DNA of 64,000 nucleotides from NCBI RefSeq assembly GCF_001570425.1, contig NZ_BCSX01000021.1, forward strand, positions 310,001 to 374,000, given 5' to 3'. The stretch comes from Mycolicibacterium brisbanense (GTDB lineage: Bacteria; Actinomycetota; Actinomycetes; Mycobacteriales; Mycobacteriaceae). A program made the position numbers and the translations under genes. Below, piece by piece: positions 16,336-25,908 of this stretch (positions within the stretch are counted from its first letter, which is position 1; each line of letters opens with the position of its first letter). The notes under the pieces were generated by a model. It was not told the origin of the DNA and did no database searches. It saw only the letters and a list, made by a program, of their open reading frames with translations.

Positions 16336-18299
16336 ACGCCGCCAACACCACCCGCCGCCTCGATCCGGTTACGTTCGAGGTGCTCAAGAACGCATTCGTG
16401 ACCTCGGTCGACCTGATGAGTGAGCAGATCTTGCGTACCTGCTACTCGTTCGTCATCTACAGCCGCGACTTCTCCTCGGCGTTGTGTGACGCCCAGGGCA
16501 ACACCGTCATGCAGGGCAGCCAAGACATCGCAGTGCACGTCGGAACGCTGCATTTCCAATGCAAAGCCGTGCTCGAAGAGTTCGGCGACGATATCAACCG
16601 CGGTGACGTCTTCTGCGTGAACGATCCCTACCGAGGTGGCACTCACCTCAATGACGTCAGCTTCATCCGGCCGATCTTCGCCGACGGCCAGCTGATCGGA
16701 TTCGCCCAGAACAAGGGACACTGGGCCGATATCGGCGGCAGCGTCCCCGGATCTTTCGACGTCACCGCCACTGAGCATTTCGCCGAGGGGCTGCGCATTA
16801 CGCCCGTTCGCGTTTGGCACGAGGGCCGTTTTCTCGCAGATGTCGCCAAACTACTGGTGGCCAACACGCGGGCTCCGGACATCAGCTTGGGCGATCTGCA
16901 CGCCCAGGCGGAAGCGACCGGCGTGTGTGAGCGCGAGATTCACCGACTGGTCGCCAAATACGGCCGGGACACCGTCGTCGAAGCCATGGCCGAGGTACAG
17001 GACTATGTGGAGCGCATCATCCGCCAACGCGTCGCAGAACTCCCCGACGGCGAGTGGGTGACCGAGGACTACCTCGACTCGGATCCTTCGAAACCCGAAG
17101 GGATGGTACCGATTCGGGTGAAGATGACCATCGAGGGTGATCAGCTCAGTTATGACCTCTCCGGTAGCGCCCCCGCGGTGGCGAGTTTCCTCAATTGCGG
17201 GTACGGCACGGCCTTCTCCGGAATCGTCGCGGGCACGAAGACCTTCTTTCCCGACGTTCCGCTGAACTCCGGTCTCTACGCCGCCATCAATACCGATATC
17301 GGACCCGAAGGCACCGTGGTCAATGCCGGCTGGCCGATCGCGGTGACCGGATTCTGTTCTGGCCCTTACGAAAAGATCATGAACGCCATATTCGAACTGT
17401 GGTCGGCGATCATGCCCGAGCGAGCCATCGCATGCTCGTTCAACCTTGAATACCTTCTGGTCGGCGGCCGCGACGCTCGAGGCGACGAACGTCCGTTCTT
17501 CATGTGGTACGACTGGATGGCCGGAGGTTGGGGAGGGCGCAGTACCAAGGACGGATCGACCGCGACGGCACCGGTGTTCGGTGTGGGACTGGCCGTTCAG
17601 CCGTGCGAGGGGCAAGAACGCCTGACTCCGGTGCTGACGACCAAGCACGCGATCATCCCCGATTCCGGCGGACCGGGTAAGTACCGCGGCGGCTGCGGTG
17701 TGACCAAAGGCGGCACCCTCACCGATTGCGAGAACACCGTGATGTCCTATTGCTGCGACCGATCCCGGTCGGTCACCTGGGGTATCAACGGCGGGCTCCC
17801 CTCCATTCCTCACGGCGTCTGGCTCAACCGTGGAACGGCCGAAGAAGCCTTTCTGGGATCCGTGTTCTCCAGCGTTGCGGTGCAGGCCGGCGACACCTTC
17901 GAGCGGCCGTCGGCAGGCGGTGGAGGACTCGGCGATCCCCTCGACCGCGCTCCGGAGGCTGTTCTGGAGGACGTGATCGACGGCTATGTGACCATTGCCG
18001 GCGGCGCCCGCGACTACGGTGTGGTGATCACGCCGATCGACCCGGAGATCGACGAGTACGAGATCGACCGCAGCGCAACGGAAGCGCTCCGCGCCGAGAT
18101 CCGGGCAGCTCGCAAACAGTGGCTCGACGTCGACCCTGCGGAGGTCGCCGCCCGATTCCGGGACCGAGAACTAGACACCTTCGATCTGGTGCGCCGCTAC
18201 GGCGTCGTGGTCGACTGGGGCACCGGTGAGCTGCTCCCGAACACCACCAAACAATTCCGCGATCTGCTGCAGGTGCGCGCCGCCGAACATTGGGGATGA
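16332..18299 (+). CDS. Hydantoinase B/oxoprolinase-type catalytic subunit
   Basis: 655-residue HyuB-family protein. The GTG at 16332 is chosen because it overlaps the HyuA stop (GTGA); an upstream in-frame extension inside hyuA has no family similarity. Family landmarks are LDPVTFEVLKNAFVTSVDLMSEQILRTCYS at the start and GDVFCVNDPYRGGTHLNDVSFIRPIF near residue 90, the metal-site region. GPGKYRGGCGV and the late GGGGLGDPLDR are further landmarks. It forms the catalytic partner of the upstream HyuA subunit. The pair faces the thiolase gene convergently across a strong hairpin. Control by the divergent PucR regulator is likely. Confidence 0.88.
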   Translation: MNAANTTRRLDPVTFEVLKNAFVTSVDLMSEQILRTCYSFVIYSRDFSSALCDAQGNTVMQGSQDIAVHVGTLHFQCKAVLEEFGDDINRGDVFCVNDPYRGGTHLNDVSFIRPIFADGQLIGFAQNKGHWADIGGSVPGSFDVTATEHFAEGLRITPVRVWHEGRFLADVAKLLVANTRAPDISLGDLHAQAEATGVCEREIHRLVAKYGRDTVVEAMAEVQDYVERIIRQRVAELPDGEWVTEDYLDSDPSKPEGMVPIRVKMTIEGDQLSYDLSGSAPAVASFLNCGYGTAFSGIVAGTKTFFPDVPLNSGLYAAINTDIGPEGTVVNAGWPIAVTGFCSGPYEKIMNAIFELWSAIMPERAIACSFNLEYLLVGGRDARGDERPFFMWYDWMAGGWGGRSTKDGSTATAPVFGVGLAVQPCEGQERLTPVLTTKHAIIPDSGGPGKYRGGCGVTKGGTLTDCENTVMSYCCDRSRSVTWGINGGLPSIPHGVWLNRGTAEEAFLGSVFSSVAVQAGDTFERPSAGGGGLGDPLDRAPEAVLEDVIDGYVTIAGGARDYGVVITPIDPEIDEYEIDRSATEALRAEIRAARKQWLDVDPAEVAARFRDRELDTFDLVRRYGVVVDWGTGELLPNTTKQFRDLLQVRAAEHWG

Positions 18300-18308
18300 C
18301 GATGCGTG

Positions 18309-18354
18309 CGGCCGGGCCCGGGTACGGCGCCATCGCCGTGCCCAGGCCCGGCCG
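18309..18354. terminator. Long GC-rich hairpin between convergent genes
   Basis: Arms 18309-18329 and 18334-18354 can pair over 21 positions with two mismatches, with a 4-base loop. The hairpin lies between the stops of the HyuB-type gene (plus) and the thiolase gene (minus). There is no T-tract, so it is the tail-less bidirectional type often seen in mycobacteria. Confidence 0.65.
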
Positions 18355-18388
18355 TCATCGGCTTCGTCTAAGCCCCTACCGACGGCTT

Positions 18389-19567
18389 TCAGCTCCGAAG
18401 TATGAGCGCCGATCCTTGTCCCCCACCGCCGCAGAGCGCTGCCACCCCGGTCCCTCCGCCGCGGCGCTGCAGTTCCAACGCCAGGTGCAGGACGATGCGT
18501 GCGCCGGACATGCCCAGCGGGTGGCCGATCGAGATGGCGCCGCCGTTGACGTTGACCTTCTCCGGGTCGAGGCCCAGCGCGCAGGTCGATTCGATACCCA
18601 CTGCGGCAAACGCTTCGTTGATCTCTACGACATCGAGTGTGGCCGGGTCGATTCCGTCGATCTCGCACGCCGCGGCGATGGCGTTCGCCGGTTGCAGTTG
18701 CAACGTCGAATCGGGCCCGGCGACCGTGCCGTGCGCGCCGATCTCGGCGATCCAGCTCAGACCGAGCTCGATGGCCTTGGCCTTGCTCATCACGACCACG
18801 GCCGCCGCACCGTCGTTCATGGTCGAAGCATTTCCCGCGGTGACGGTTCCGTCGGGGATGAACGCCGGCCGCAAGCGGGCCAGCGAGTCGGCGGTGGTGT
18901 CGGCGCGGACACCTTCGTCCTGGGTGACCTGAACCGGATCACCCTTGCGCTGCGGGATGGCAACGGGCACGACTTCGTCGTCGAAGATGCCGTTCTTCCA
19001 GGCCGCTGCGGCGCGCTGCTGCGACACCGCAGCGAATTCGTCCTGCTCGGAACGCGACAAGGCGTTGACGCTGTCGGTGAGAGCGCCCATCGCCTGATCG
19101 GTGAACACGTCGCGCAATCCGTCGACGGCAACGTGATCTCGCAGCGTCACGTCGCCGTATCTGACTCCGGCACGGGAGTTTTCGAGTAGGTGCGGCGCCT
19201 GCGACATGGACTCCTGACCACCGGCGACGATGACATCGAACGCCCCGGCCCGGATGAGCTGATCGGCCAGGGCGATGGCGTCCAAACCGGACAGGCACAC
19301 CTTGTTGATCGTCAGGGCAGGCACCGTCATCGGAATGCCGCCGGCGACCGCCGCCTGCCGGGCCGGGATCTGACCCGCGCCCGCGGTCAGTACCTGACCC
19401 ATGATCACGTACTGCACCTGCGACCCGGAGATGCCCGCCTTGGCAAGCGCCGCCGCGATGGCGATGCCGCCGAGCTCCGCGGCGGAGCGGGTGGCCAACG
19501 CCCCCATGAACTTTCCGATCGGGGTGCGGGCTCCGGCGACCAGAACGGTAGTGGTGTCAGCAGTCAT
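18389..19567 (-). CDS. Acetyl-CoA C-acetyltransferase (thiolase)
   Basis: 392-residue thiolase that cleaves acetoacetyl-CoA into two acetyl-CoA. The acyl-accepting Cys lies in [10 protein letters not shown] (about residue 88). The other catalytic elements are [25 protein letters not shown] (His) and [10 protein letters not shown] (second Cys) at the C-terminus. The start at 19567 overlaps the stop of the CoA-transferase B gene (TGATG), showing a single transcript with scoA and scoB. Coupled to the acetone carboxylase genes nearby, it completes acetone to acetyl-CoA conversion. An upstream in-frame extension inside scoB is rejected because the family begins at [16 protein letters not shown]. 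Confidence 0.92.
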   Translation of the reverse strand: MTADTTTVLVAGARTPIGKFMGALATRSAAELGGIAIAAALAKAGISGSQVQYVIMGQVLTAGAGQIPARQAAVAGGIPMTVPALTINKVCLSGLDAIALADQLIRAGAFDVIVAGGQESMSQAPHLLENSRAGVRYGDVTLRDHVAVDGLRDVFTDQAMGALTDSVNALSRSEQDEFAAVSQQRAAAAWKNGIFDDEVVPVAIPQRKGDPVQVTQDEGVRADTTADSLARLRPAFIPDGTVTAGNASTMNDGAAAVVVMSKAKAIELGLSWIAEIGAHGTVAGPDSTLQLQPANAIAAACEIDGIDPATLDVVEINEAFAAVGIESTCALGLDPEKVNVNGGAISIGHPLGMSGARIVLHLALELQRRGGGTGVAALCGGGGQGSALILRS

Positions 19568-20223
19568 CACAGCTGCACCTCCAGCTCGGCGCCGGTCGCG
19601 GCGATCACATCGGCGAGGGTGACGGCGGGAGCCAGTTCGCGCAGGATGAGGCTTCCGTCTGCGGGGACATCGATTACACCGAGATTGGTGATGATGCGGT
19701 CGACGACGCCCTGTCCGGTCAACGGCAACGTGCACGCGTCGAGGATCTTGGGTGCGCCGCTGCGGTCGGTGTGTTCCATGACGACGATGACCCGCGCCGC
19801 GCCATGGACCAAATCCATTGCGCCGCCCATACCTTTCACCATCTTGCCCGGCACCATCCAATTCGCCAGATCACCGTTGCGAGACACCTGCATGGCGCCG
19901 AGCACGGCAGTGTCGATGTGGCCACCGCGGATCATCCCGAACGAGGTCGCAGAATCGAAGAACGCGGCACCGGCGTTGACGGTGACTGTTTCCTTGCCCG
20001 CGTTGATGAGGTCGGCGTCGACGCTGTCCTCGTCCGGGTATCCGCCTGTGCCGAGAATTCCGTTCTCCGAGTGCAGGATTACCCGCACTCCCGGCCCGAG
20101 ATAACTGGGGATCAGAGTAGGCAACCCGATGCCGAGGTTGACGTACTGCCCGTCGACCATCTCGGCGGCCGCGCGTGCGGCGATCTGATTACGGGTCCAG
20201 CCGGATGCGAGCGTCGCAGTCAT
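19567..20223 (-). CDS. scoB: Succinyl-CoA:3-oxoacid CoA-transferase subunit B
   Basis: 218-residue beta subunit of the CoA-transferase that activates acetoacetate with CoA from succinyl-CoA. It starts [37 protein letters not shown]. The catalytic Glu is in [13 protein letters not shown] (about residue 46), and GMGGAMDLV follows near 138. It lies two bases downstream of subunit A and overlaps the thiolase start, so all three form one operon. The start codon immediately follows the scoA stop region. Heterotetramer assembly with ScoA is expected from the family. Confidence 0.92.
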   Translation of the reverse strand: MTATLASGWTRNQIAARAAAEMVDGQYVNLGIGLPTLIPSYLGPGVRVILHSENGILGTGGYPDEDSVDADLINAGKETVTVNAGAAFFDSATSFGMIRGGHIDTAVLGAMQVSRNGDLANWMVPGKMVKGMGGAMDLVHGAARVIVVMEHTDRSGAPKILDACTLPLTGQGVVDRIITNLGVIDVPADGSLILRELAPAVTLADVIAATGAELEVQL

Positions 20224-20225
20224 CC

Positions 20226-20987
20226 TCAGGCTCCTTCAGCGGTACGGACAGTGCGCTTCTCGATGCGCTTGTTCTGCGGTCCGGTGTGTACGACGCGTTG
20301 GACGAAGACACCCGGGAGATGCACCTGGCCCGGATCGATCGCGCCGGGCTCGACGAGCTCCTCGACCTGGGCGATGGTGACGCGCCCGGCCATCGCAGCG
20401 AGCGGATTGAAGTTCATCGCGGTCTTCTCGAACACAAGGTTTCCGTCGGTGTCGCCGAGCCGGGCATGCACGAGGGCGAAGTCGGCGTTGATGGCCTCCT
20501 CGAGCACGTATCGCTTGTCGCCGAACACCCGGGTCTCCTTGGGAGGCGACGCGATGGCCACCGAACCGTCGGCCGCGTACCGCCATGGCATACCGCCGTC
20601 GGCAACAGGGGTGCCGACGCCTGCGGGGGTGAAGAACGCGGGAATCCCGGTACCGCCGGCCCGCAGTCGCTCAGCCAGCGTGCCCTGCGGCGTCAATTCG
20701 ACTTCCAGTTCGCCGGCCAGATACTGCCGCGCGAACTCCTTGTTCTCCCCGACGTAGGAGGCCGTTACCCGACGGATCCGGCCCAGCGACAACAGGACTC
20801 CCAGCCCGTGGTCGTCGACGCCGCAATTGTTGGAGAACACTTCGAGATCAGTGGTCGATGAGTCGGCGATGGCCGCGATGAGCGCATCCGGGATACCGCA
20901 CAAACCGAAACCGCCGACCGCGAGGGTCGCCCCCGTCGCGATGTCGGCGACCGCCTCCGCGGCGCTGCCGTAGACCTTCGATGGCAT
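20226..20987 (-). CDS. scoA: Succinyl-CoA:3-oxoacid CoA-transferase subunit A
   Basis: 253-residue alpha subunit. [39 protein letters not shown] at the N-terminus and [19 protein letters not shown] are characteristic, with [41 protein letters not shown] near the middle. The ATG at 20987 is preferred over upstream codons because homology begins there and GGAAGGG lies just upstream. It heads the scoA-scoB-thiolase operon and is divergent from an IclR regulator, which probably controls it. The operon acts after acetone carboxylation to turn acetoacetate into acetoacetyl-CoA. Confidence 0.92.
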   Translation of the reverse strand: MPSKVYGSAAEAVADIATGATLAVGGFGLCGIPDALIAAIADSSTTDLEVFSNNCGVDDHGLGVLLSLGRIRRVTASYVGENKEFARQYLAGELEVELTPQGTLAERLRAGGTGIPAFFTPAGVGTPVADGGMPWRYAADGSVAIASPPKETRVFGDKRYVLEEAINADFALVHARLGDTDGNLVFEKTAMNFNPLAAMAGRVTIAQVEELVEPGAIDPGQVHLPGVFVQRVVHTGPQNKRIEKRTVRTAEGA

Positions 20988-21155
20988 CGATGCCCTTCCT
21001 TTCCGACCACTGGACAGACGCGATCCGTTGTGGTGCCGATACTGCTTCTTCGCAGGTCCAAGGCACAAGTATTCTTGGCAAGTTCGCCGACATTGCTCGG
21101 ATGATGACCGCAAGACCGGCGTGCGTCCACTCTATGAACGCATACAATCGCCCGC

Positions 21156-21917
21156 ATGGAAGACAAGGGAACGCAGGTGCTGGCGCGTGCCGCGGCGCTG
21201 CTGCGCGCCATCGGCGGCGGTGAGTCGACGGGGATGTCGACCACGGAAATCGCCCGCACCGCCGCGTTGCCCCGGCCCACCGCGCACCGTCTGCTCACGG
21301 CACTCAGTGCGGAGGGATTGGTCGATCGCGACTCGGCCACCGGAATGTGGTCACTCGGCCCGGAGCTCTATCTCCTCGGGGCGGGCGCTGCCCAGCGCTA
21401 CGACATCACCGACCAATCCCGCGACGTCATCGAACGCCTGGCCCGGGAAACCGGCGAGAGCGCCTTCCTGTCGGCCCGCCGCGGTGACGAAACCGTATGC
21501 ATACTCAGCAGAGAGGGCAGCTTCCCGTTGCGATCCCACGTGCTGCACGAGGGCATTCGTTTCCCGCTCGGAGTCGCCTCCGCCGGGTTGGCGATCCTCA
21601 GTCACCTGCCCGACCGCGACATCGACGACTACTTCGCCCGATCAGACCTCGAACCACGCTGGACCCCAAGCCATTCCGAAGCCGCCATCCGCGAACGGAT
21701 CGCCGCCACCCGCACCACCGGCTACGCAGTGAATCCCGGCCTTCTCGTCGAAGGCAGCTGGGGAATGGGCGCGGCTGTCTTCGACCGAAACAATCGCCCC
21801 GCCTGGGCGCTGAGCCTCACCGGCGTCGAAACCCGGTTCCGCGCGGACCGACGGGCGGAGATGGGTGCGCTGCTCCTCGAACTCGCGCACGAGCTGACAT
21901 TGCGGCTTCGGAGGTGA
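21156..21917 (+). CDS. IclR family transcriptional regulator
   Basis: 253-residue regulator. The N-terminal winged helix is VLARAAALLRAIGGGESTGMSTTEIARTAALPRPTAHRLLTALSAEGLVDRD (about residues 6-58). The C-terminal IclR effector domain has TGESAFLSARRGDETVCILSREGSFPLRSHV and LPLGVASAGLAILSHLPDRD-like segments (here FPLGVASAGLAILSHLPD). It is divergent from scoA with a 168-bp gap, so regulation of the CoA-transferase/thiolase operon is the natural inference. IclR proteins usually respond to aromatic or short organic acids; acetoacetate or acetone would fit here, without direct evidence. Confidence 0.9.
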   Translation: MEDKGTQVLARAAALLRAIGGGESTGMSTTEIARTAALPRPTAHRLLTALSAEGLVDRDSATGMWSLGPELYLLGAGAAQRYDITDQSRDVIERLARETGESAFLSARRGDETVCILSREGSFPLRSHVLHEGIRFPLGVASAGLAILSHLPDRDIDDYFARSDLEPRWTPSHSEAAIRERIAATRTTGYAVNPGLLVEGSWGMGAAVFDRNNRPAWALSLTGVETRFRADRRAEMGALLLELAHELTLRLRR

Positions 21918-21938
21918 TCGGTTGGCCCGCTGGGCAAA

Positions 21939-23786
21939 TCAGGCGACAATGCCGTACGTTTTGACCTTCCGGTACAGGCTCGACCGCGACATGCCCAGAT
22001 GAGCAGCGGCCGCAACACGATTGCCGCCACTGTCACGCAACGCTGCAACAATCGCGTCGCGTTCGGCCGCTTCCAGCGGCGTCAGCGCATGGCGCGACGC
22101 GGTCTGGCAGTACCCAGGCAGATCAGATTCTTGAATCTCGCCCACCGGCCGGCGCCGAAGCGCGTGGACCAGCGCCTCGCGCAGCTGAGAAATGTTGCGC
22201 GGCCAGGAGTATCGCGCGATCAAACGCTGCGCCGCAGGACTGAGTCTCACCTTTCGGTCAGGCGCGACCCCCCGCAGTAACGCTGCGGTGAGCGCTGGGA
22301 GATCGTCGGTCCGGCACCGCAGCGGCGGGATCGTTATGGACGCCTCGAAGTGGTGCAGGAGTTCGCGGAACGGCAGGTCGGTTGTCGCCGCAGAATCCGA
22401 ACCCGTGGCCACCACCCACACCGGCCCGTTCGCCGCGGCCACCGCGGTCAGGTACGCATCCAGCCGTTCGACGCCATCAGTACTCGCCTGATCGATGTCG
22501 CGGATGATGTGCAGCGTCGGCTCGGAGGACTCGCCGAGCAACGAGCTGAGGTCGGAAGGCGCACCGTCGACTCCCAACTGGCCGGCATCTACCGAAATCG
22601 CTCTTCCCCCTGGGTACACCGAGTGGAACAACTCGGCCACCAGGGTGAATTTTCCTGACCCCGGCTCACCCACGACGAGCGCGGGCCGGCCTCGTTCGAG
22701 CGCCTGTCGCAGGTCACCGCATGCCCGCATCCAGGCCGGCGTGGAGCCGCCCGCCAGAGAGTCGCGCGAACGCCACAAGCCGCCGACGATCTGCGATGTC
22801 TGCGGCGTCGCAACCGCAACCTGGGGCAACTGCTGCTCACTGAAGTCATCCGGCGAGCCAGGCTGACTCGATGTCACCAGATCTGCGATCACCACCATGC
22901 CGGCCACCTCGGCGCCGGCCAGGATCCGGGTTCCGCGAACATGAACCAGGCGGTGCCCCGGCAGGGCGATCGTGTCGCTGACCCGATCCTTGCCCGCCAT
23001 CAGGAACATCGCGTGCTCACGCATGATGCGCTGTTCCTCAGCGTCGAACATCTGCTGCGCAACGGCGCTGGCCACGAATACTGAGTCTCCGAACGCGAAC
23101 ACGGCCTGGCGCGCGGAGCGCGCGACGACCTTGAGATAGGTCTCGAAGATCGCTCGCTGTGCTTGGCCGCGGTCAAGCAGAAAATTGCGCCCGATGTCCT
23201 TCGCGGCACTCTTGACGAGGGTGTGCATCAGTGGACTCCACGAGGACGACAGCGTCGAGATGTCCAGCACGCCCTCGACACGGCCAGTCACCGGGTCGAT
23301 GACCGGGGCACCGGTGCACGCGAACAAGTGCAGATTCTCGCTGAAGTGCTCCGGGCCCACCACGCTGATGGGCTGCCCTGCTTCGAACACCGTGCCGATT
23401 CCGTTGGTTCCCATCGACGACTCGGCATAGCTGAATCCAGGTGCCAGATGGACCCGGTCGAGTAGCCGAGCGACCGCCGATGAGCTGTCGATGCGCTGTA
23501 CGACTCTCGCTTTCTTGTCGGTCAGCGCAATCACCAGGGGCATATCCGCCGTGTCGACTTGGAGCTGCTGCAACACCGGCCGCGCACACCGCACGAGCAG
23601 CGAGGATGCGTCGATCTCATCGGTGAACTGCGCGTCCGGATGCGAAATATCCACGCCCGCAGCCTGACTGCGCTCCCACGACGCGACGACGACGTCTGAG
23701 ACCCCTGCGGCGCCGCTCCCGCCGTACTCGAGGAAATCCGCACGGGCGGCCGCCACCCGCAACATCCGGGCGGAGCTGTCGGGCAT
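21939..23786 (-). CDS. AcoR-like GAF/AAA/Fis regulator lacking sigma-54 motif
   Basis: 615-residue regulator. A GAF-type sensor (about 60-330; GFSYAESSMGTNGIGTVFEAGQPISVVGPEHFSENLHLFACTGAPV) is followed by a degenerate AAA region (about 365-545). A Fis-type HTH closes the protein (NRVAAAAHLGMSRSSLYRKVKTYGI). The AAA part keeps a Walker A loop, GEPGSGKFT, and PPLRCRTDDLPAL, but has no GAFTGA loop and a weak Walker B. It therefore should not activate sigma-54 polymerase, consistent with actinobacteria lacking that factor. AcoR/AcxR-type proteins control acetoin, acetone and alkane/alcohol genes. It is divergent from the acetone carboxylase operon, with a 21-bp inverted repeat between them. Confidence 0.87.
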   Translation of the reverse strand: MPDSSARMLRVAAARADFLEYGGSGAAGVSDVVVASWERSQAAGVDISHPDAQFTDEIDASSLLVRCARPVLQQLQVDTADMPLVIALTDKKARVVQRIDSSSAVARLLDRVHLAPGFSYAESSMGTNGIGTVFEAGQPISVVGPEHFSENLHLFACTGAPVIDPVTGRVEGVLDISTLSSSWSPLMHTLVKSAAKDIGRNFLLDRGQAQRAIFETYLKVVARSARQAVFAFGDSVFVASAVAQQMFDAEEQRIMREHAMFLMAGKDRVSDTIALPGHRLVHVRGTRILAGAEVAGMVVIADLVTSSQPGSPDDFSEQQLPQVAVATPQTSQIVGGLWRSRDSLAGGSTPAWMRACGDLRQALERGRPALVVGEPGSGKFTLVAELFHSVYPGGRAISVDAGQLGVDGAPSDLSSLLGESSEPTLHIIRDIDQASTDGVERLDAYLTAVAAANGPVWVVATGSDSAATTDLPFRELLHHFEASITIPPLRCRTDDLPALTAALLRGVAPDRKVRLSPAAQRLIARYSWPRNISQLREALVHALRRRPVGEIQESDLPGYCQTASRHALTPLEAAERDAIVAALRDSGGNRVAAAAHLGMSRSSLYRKVKTYGIVA

Positions 23787-23846
23787 GGCTCACCTCCTGA
23801 GGTCATGTCCAGTCTGAACGAGACGCGCATCACAGCCAAGGAGATC

Positions 23847-23867
23847 GGTGTCCGATTTTGGGACACC
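23847..23867. promoter_or_regulatory. Probable AcoR-like regulator operator
   Basis: GGTGTCC-GATTTTG-GGACACC is a perfect 7-bp inverted repeat with a 7-base spacer. It lies in the 189-bp divergent region between the AcoR-like regulator gene and the acetone carboxylase operon, about 60 bp upstream of the former. Spacing of about one helical turn per half-site fits a Fis-type HTH dimer. Confidence 0.65.
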
Positions 23868-23975
23868 TGCCGCGGCTGAGACATGGGCAACGCTCTATGC
23901 AGCGGTGTGGCGCACAGCACAAATGCCACCCCACTCCACGCATTCAGATATGCGAATTTCCACGAACGGAGCGCC

Positions 23976-25880
23976 ATGGGCACCCTCATCAACATCGACA
24001 ACGGCGGCACGCTGACCGACATCTGCGTCTGGGACGGGAACGCGTTCACCTTCACCAAGACGCTGACGACCCCCCACGACCTCTCAGAGTGCCTGTTCAC
24101 CGGCATCGAGAAAGCGTCGAACGCACTGTACGGCGAGGCCGACATCACCAGGCTGTTGCACGCCACCGAGCACATCCGGTACTCCACGACACAAGGCACC
24201 AACGCGTTGGTGGAACGCCGTGGCCCGATGATCGGCATTCTCACCACCATCGGCGGCCTCGATGCGGGCATGCAGCGTGATGACGCCGAGAAGAAACTGT
24301 TCACCGGATTGGTCGGCGACCGCTTCCTGACCGTCGCCGCTGAGGCCGATCTCGAGTTCGACGCGGTGCAGAAGATCAACCGGCTCACCACCCTCGGCGC
24401 CGCGCGTGTCGTAGTCGCCGCCGCCACGCCCGAGGAGGAACGACGGCTGCGGCACGTGCTGCTGCGCAAGTTCCCCCGCCACCTACTCGGTTCGGTGCCG
24501 CTGATCTACAGCTGGGAATTGGCCGGCGACCGCAACGACGCCCGCCGGGTGTGGTCGTGCGTGGTCAACGCGTTCCTGCACCCCACGATGGAACGGTTTC
24601 TCTACAGCGCCGAACGGCGACTGCAGGCCTACAAGGTGGTCAACCCCCTGCTGGTCTACCGCAACGACGGAGCCTCCTCCCGAGTCGCGAAATCGATCGC
24701 GCTCAAGACCTATTCGTCAGGTCCGCGCGGCGGACTGGAAGGTACCGCAGCGCTGGCGCAGGTCTACAACCTTCCGCACGCCCTGATGATGGACATCGGA
24801 GGCACCACCACCGATGTCGGCGTGGTCGAAGGTGGTGCGGTCGCCGTCGCCGAACGGGGTGGCATCGAGGGGGTATCCATCTCCTACCCGATGAGCGACG
24901 TGACGTCGTCAGGCGTCGGCGGATCGTCGGTGATCCAGGTGGTCGACGGCCAGATCACCGTCGGCCCACAGTCGGTGGGCGCCGCACCCGGACCGGCCTG
25001 CTTCGGCTTCGGCGGCAAACGAGCCACCATCACCGACGTCAACCTGCTGCTGGGCATCCTCGACCCCGACACCTACCTCGATGGCACATTCACCCTCGAC
25101 CCCAGCCGATCTCGCGCGGTGATAACCGAGACGATCGCTCAGCCACTCGGAATCCCGTTGGAAGAAGCGCTGATCCGGATGGAGCACGCGTACTTCCAGG
25201 CTCTGTCGGAGTCGTTCGCAGCACTCGTCACCGAAGACACCACGCTGCTCGCCTTCGGCGGCGCCGGACCGATGAGTGCCACCGGCGCAGCCCGGCTGGC
25301 AGGAGTCAAACAGGTTCTCGTACCCCGCACCGCGGCCGTGTTCTCGGCGTTCGGTATCTCGTTCTCGGACATCGGCAAGACCTACGAGGTCATCGTCGCC
25401 GAACCCACCACCGCGGCCGCCACCGAAACCCACGACACACTGCTCGCCCGCGCCGAACGTGACATGTTCCAGGAGGGCTACGCGCTGGCCGATTGCGAGA
25501 CATCCTGGCAGCTGCTGGTCGAAAGCGTCGAGGACGGATCGGTATCGCGACTGCCCTACGAGCCTGGCGACGAAGTGGACTACCCAGGCGCGGTCGTCTC
25601 ACTACAGCTCAATGCCACTGCGCCACTGACGCATCCACACCTCACTGCTGATGCTGCGGTGACACCGACCTCAGCACTGGCGGCGGGCACCCGGCAGGTT
25701 CGGTCGTCGCCCGTCCGCGTCGACGATGTCGCAGTCTACGTGCTCGACGACCTGAGCCCCGGCGACGCGGGCGAAGGGCCCGCGATCATCGAGGGCCCAT
25801 TCTTCACGGCTCGAGTACTGCCCGGCTGGTCATTCCGCCGCACTGCCGCAGGCGACCTGCTCCTCAACGACAAGTCCTGA
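23976..25880 (+). CDS. HyuA-like second ATPase subunit of acetone carboxylase-type complex
   Basis: 634-residue ASKHA-fold protein of the HyuA family. The ATG at 23976 is chosen because GGAG lies five bases upstream and family similarity begins there; the frame continues 31 codons further upstream without similarity. The first phosphate loop reads IDNGGTLTDI instead of the usual VDIGGTFTD, while the second, MMDIGGTTTDVGVV, is canonical. It is the first gene of a run with the gamma, beta and alpha subunits. It is about 75 residues shorter than the other HyuA protein of the operon (26372). Having two HyuA-type proteins with one HyuB and one gamma recalls the core of acetophenone carboxylase. 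It could supply an extra ATP site or a structural subunit. Confidence 0.82.
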   Translation: MGTLINIDNGGTLTDICVWDGNAFTFTKTLTTPHDLSECLFTGIEKASNALYGEADITRLLHATEHIRYSTTQGTNALVERRGPMIGILTTIGGLDAGMQRDDAEKKLFTGLVGDRFLTVAAEADLEFDAVQKINRLTTLGAARVVVAAATPEEERRLRHVLLRKFPRHLLGSVPLIYSWELAGDRNDARRVWSCVVNAFLHPTMERFLYSAERRLQAYKVVNPLLVYRNDGASSRVAKSIALKTYSSGPRGGLEGTAALAQVYNLPHALMMDIGGTTTDVGVVEGGAVAVAERGGIEGVSISYPMSDVTSSGVGGSSVIQVVDGQITVGPQSVGAAPGPACFGFGGKRATITDVNLLLGILDPDTYLDGTFTLDPSRSRAVITETIAQPLGIPLEEALIRMEHAYFQALSESFAALVTEDTTLLAFGGAGPMSATGAARLAGVKQVLVPRTAAVFSAFGISFSDIGKTYEVIVAEPTTAAATETHDTLLARAERDMFQEGYALADCETSWQLLVESVEDGSVSRLPYEPGDEVDYPGAVVSLQLNATAPLTHPHLTADAAVTPTSALAAGTRQVRSSPVRVDDVAVYVLDDLSPGDAGEGPAIIEGPFFTARVLPGWSFRRTAAGDLLLNDKS

Positions 25881-25908
25881 CACCAGAACGCAAGAAAGGA
25901 GACTTGCC

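Noticed and set aside
23787..23975. Sigma-54 type promoter in front of the acetone carboxylase operon
   Set aside because: No GG-N10-GC element of the -24/-12 type was convincing, and the regulator lacks the sigma-54 contact motif.
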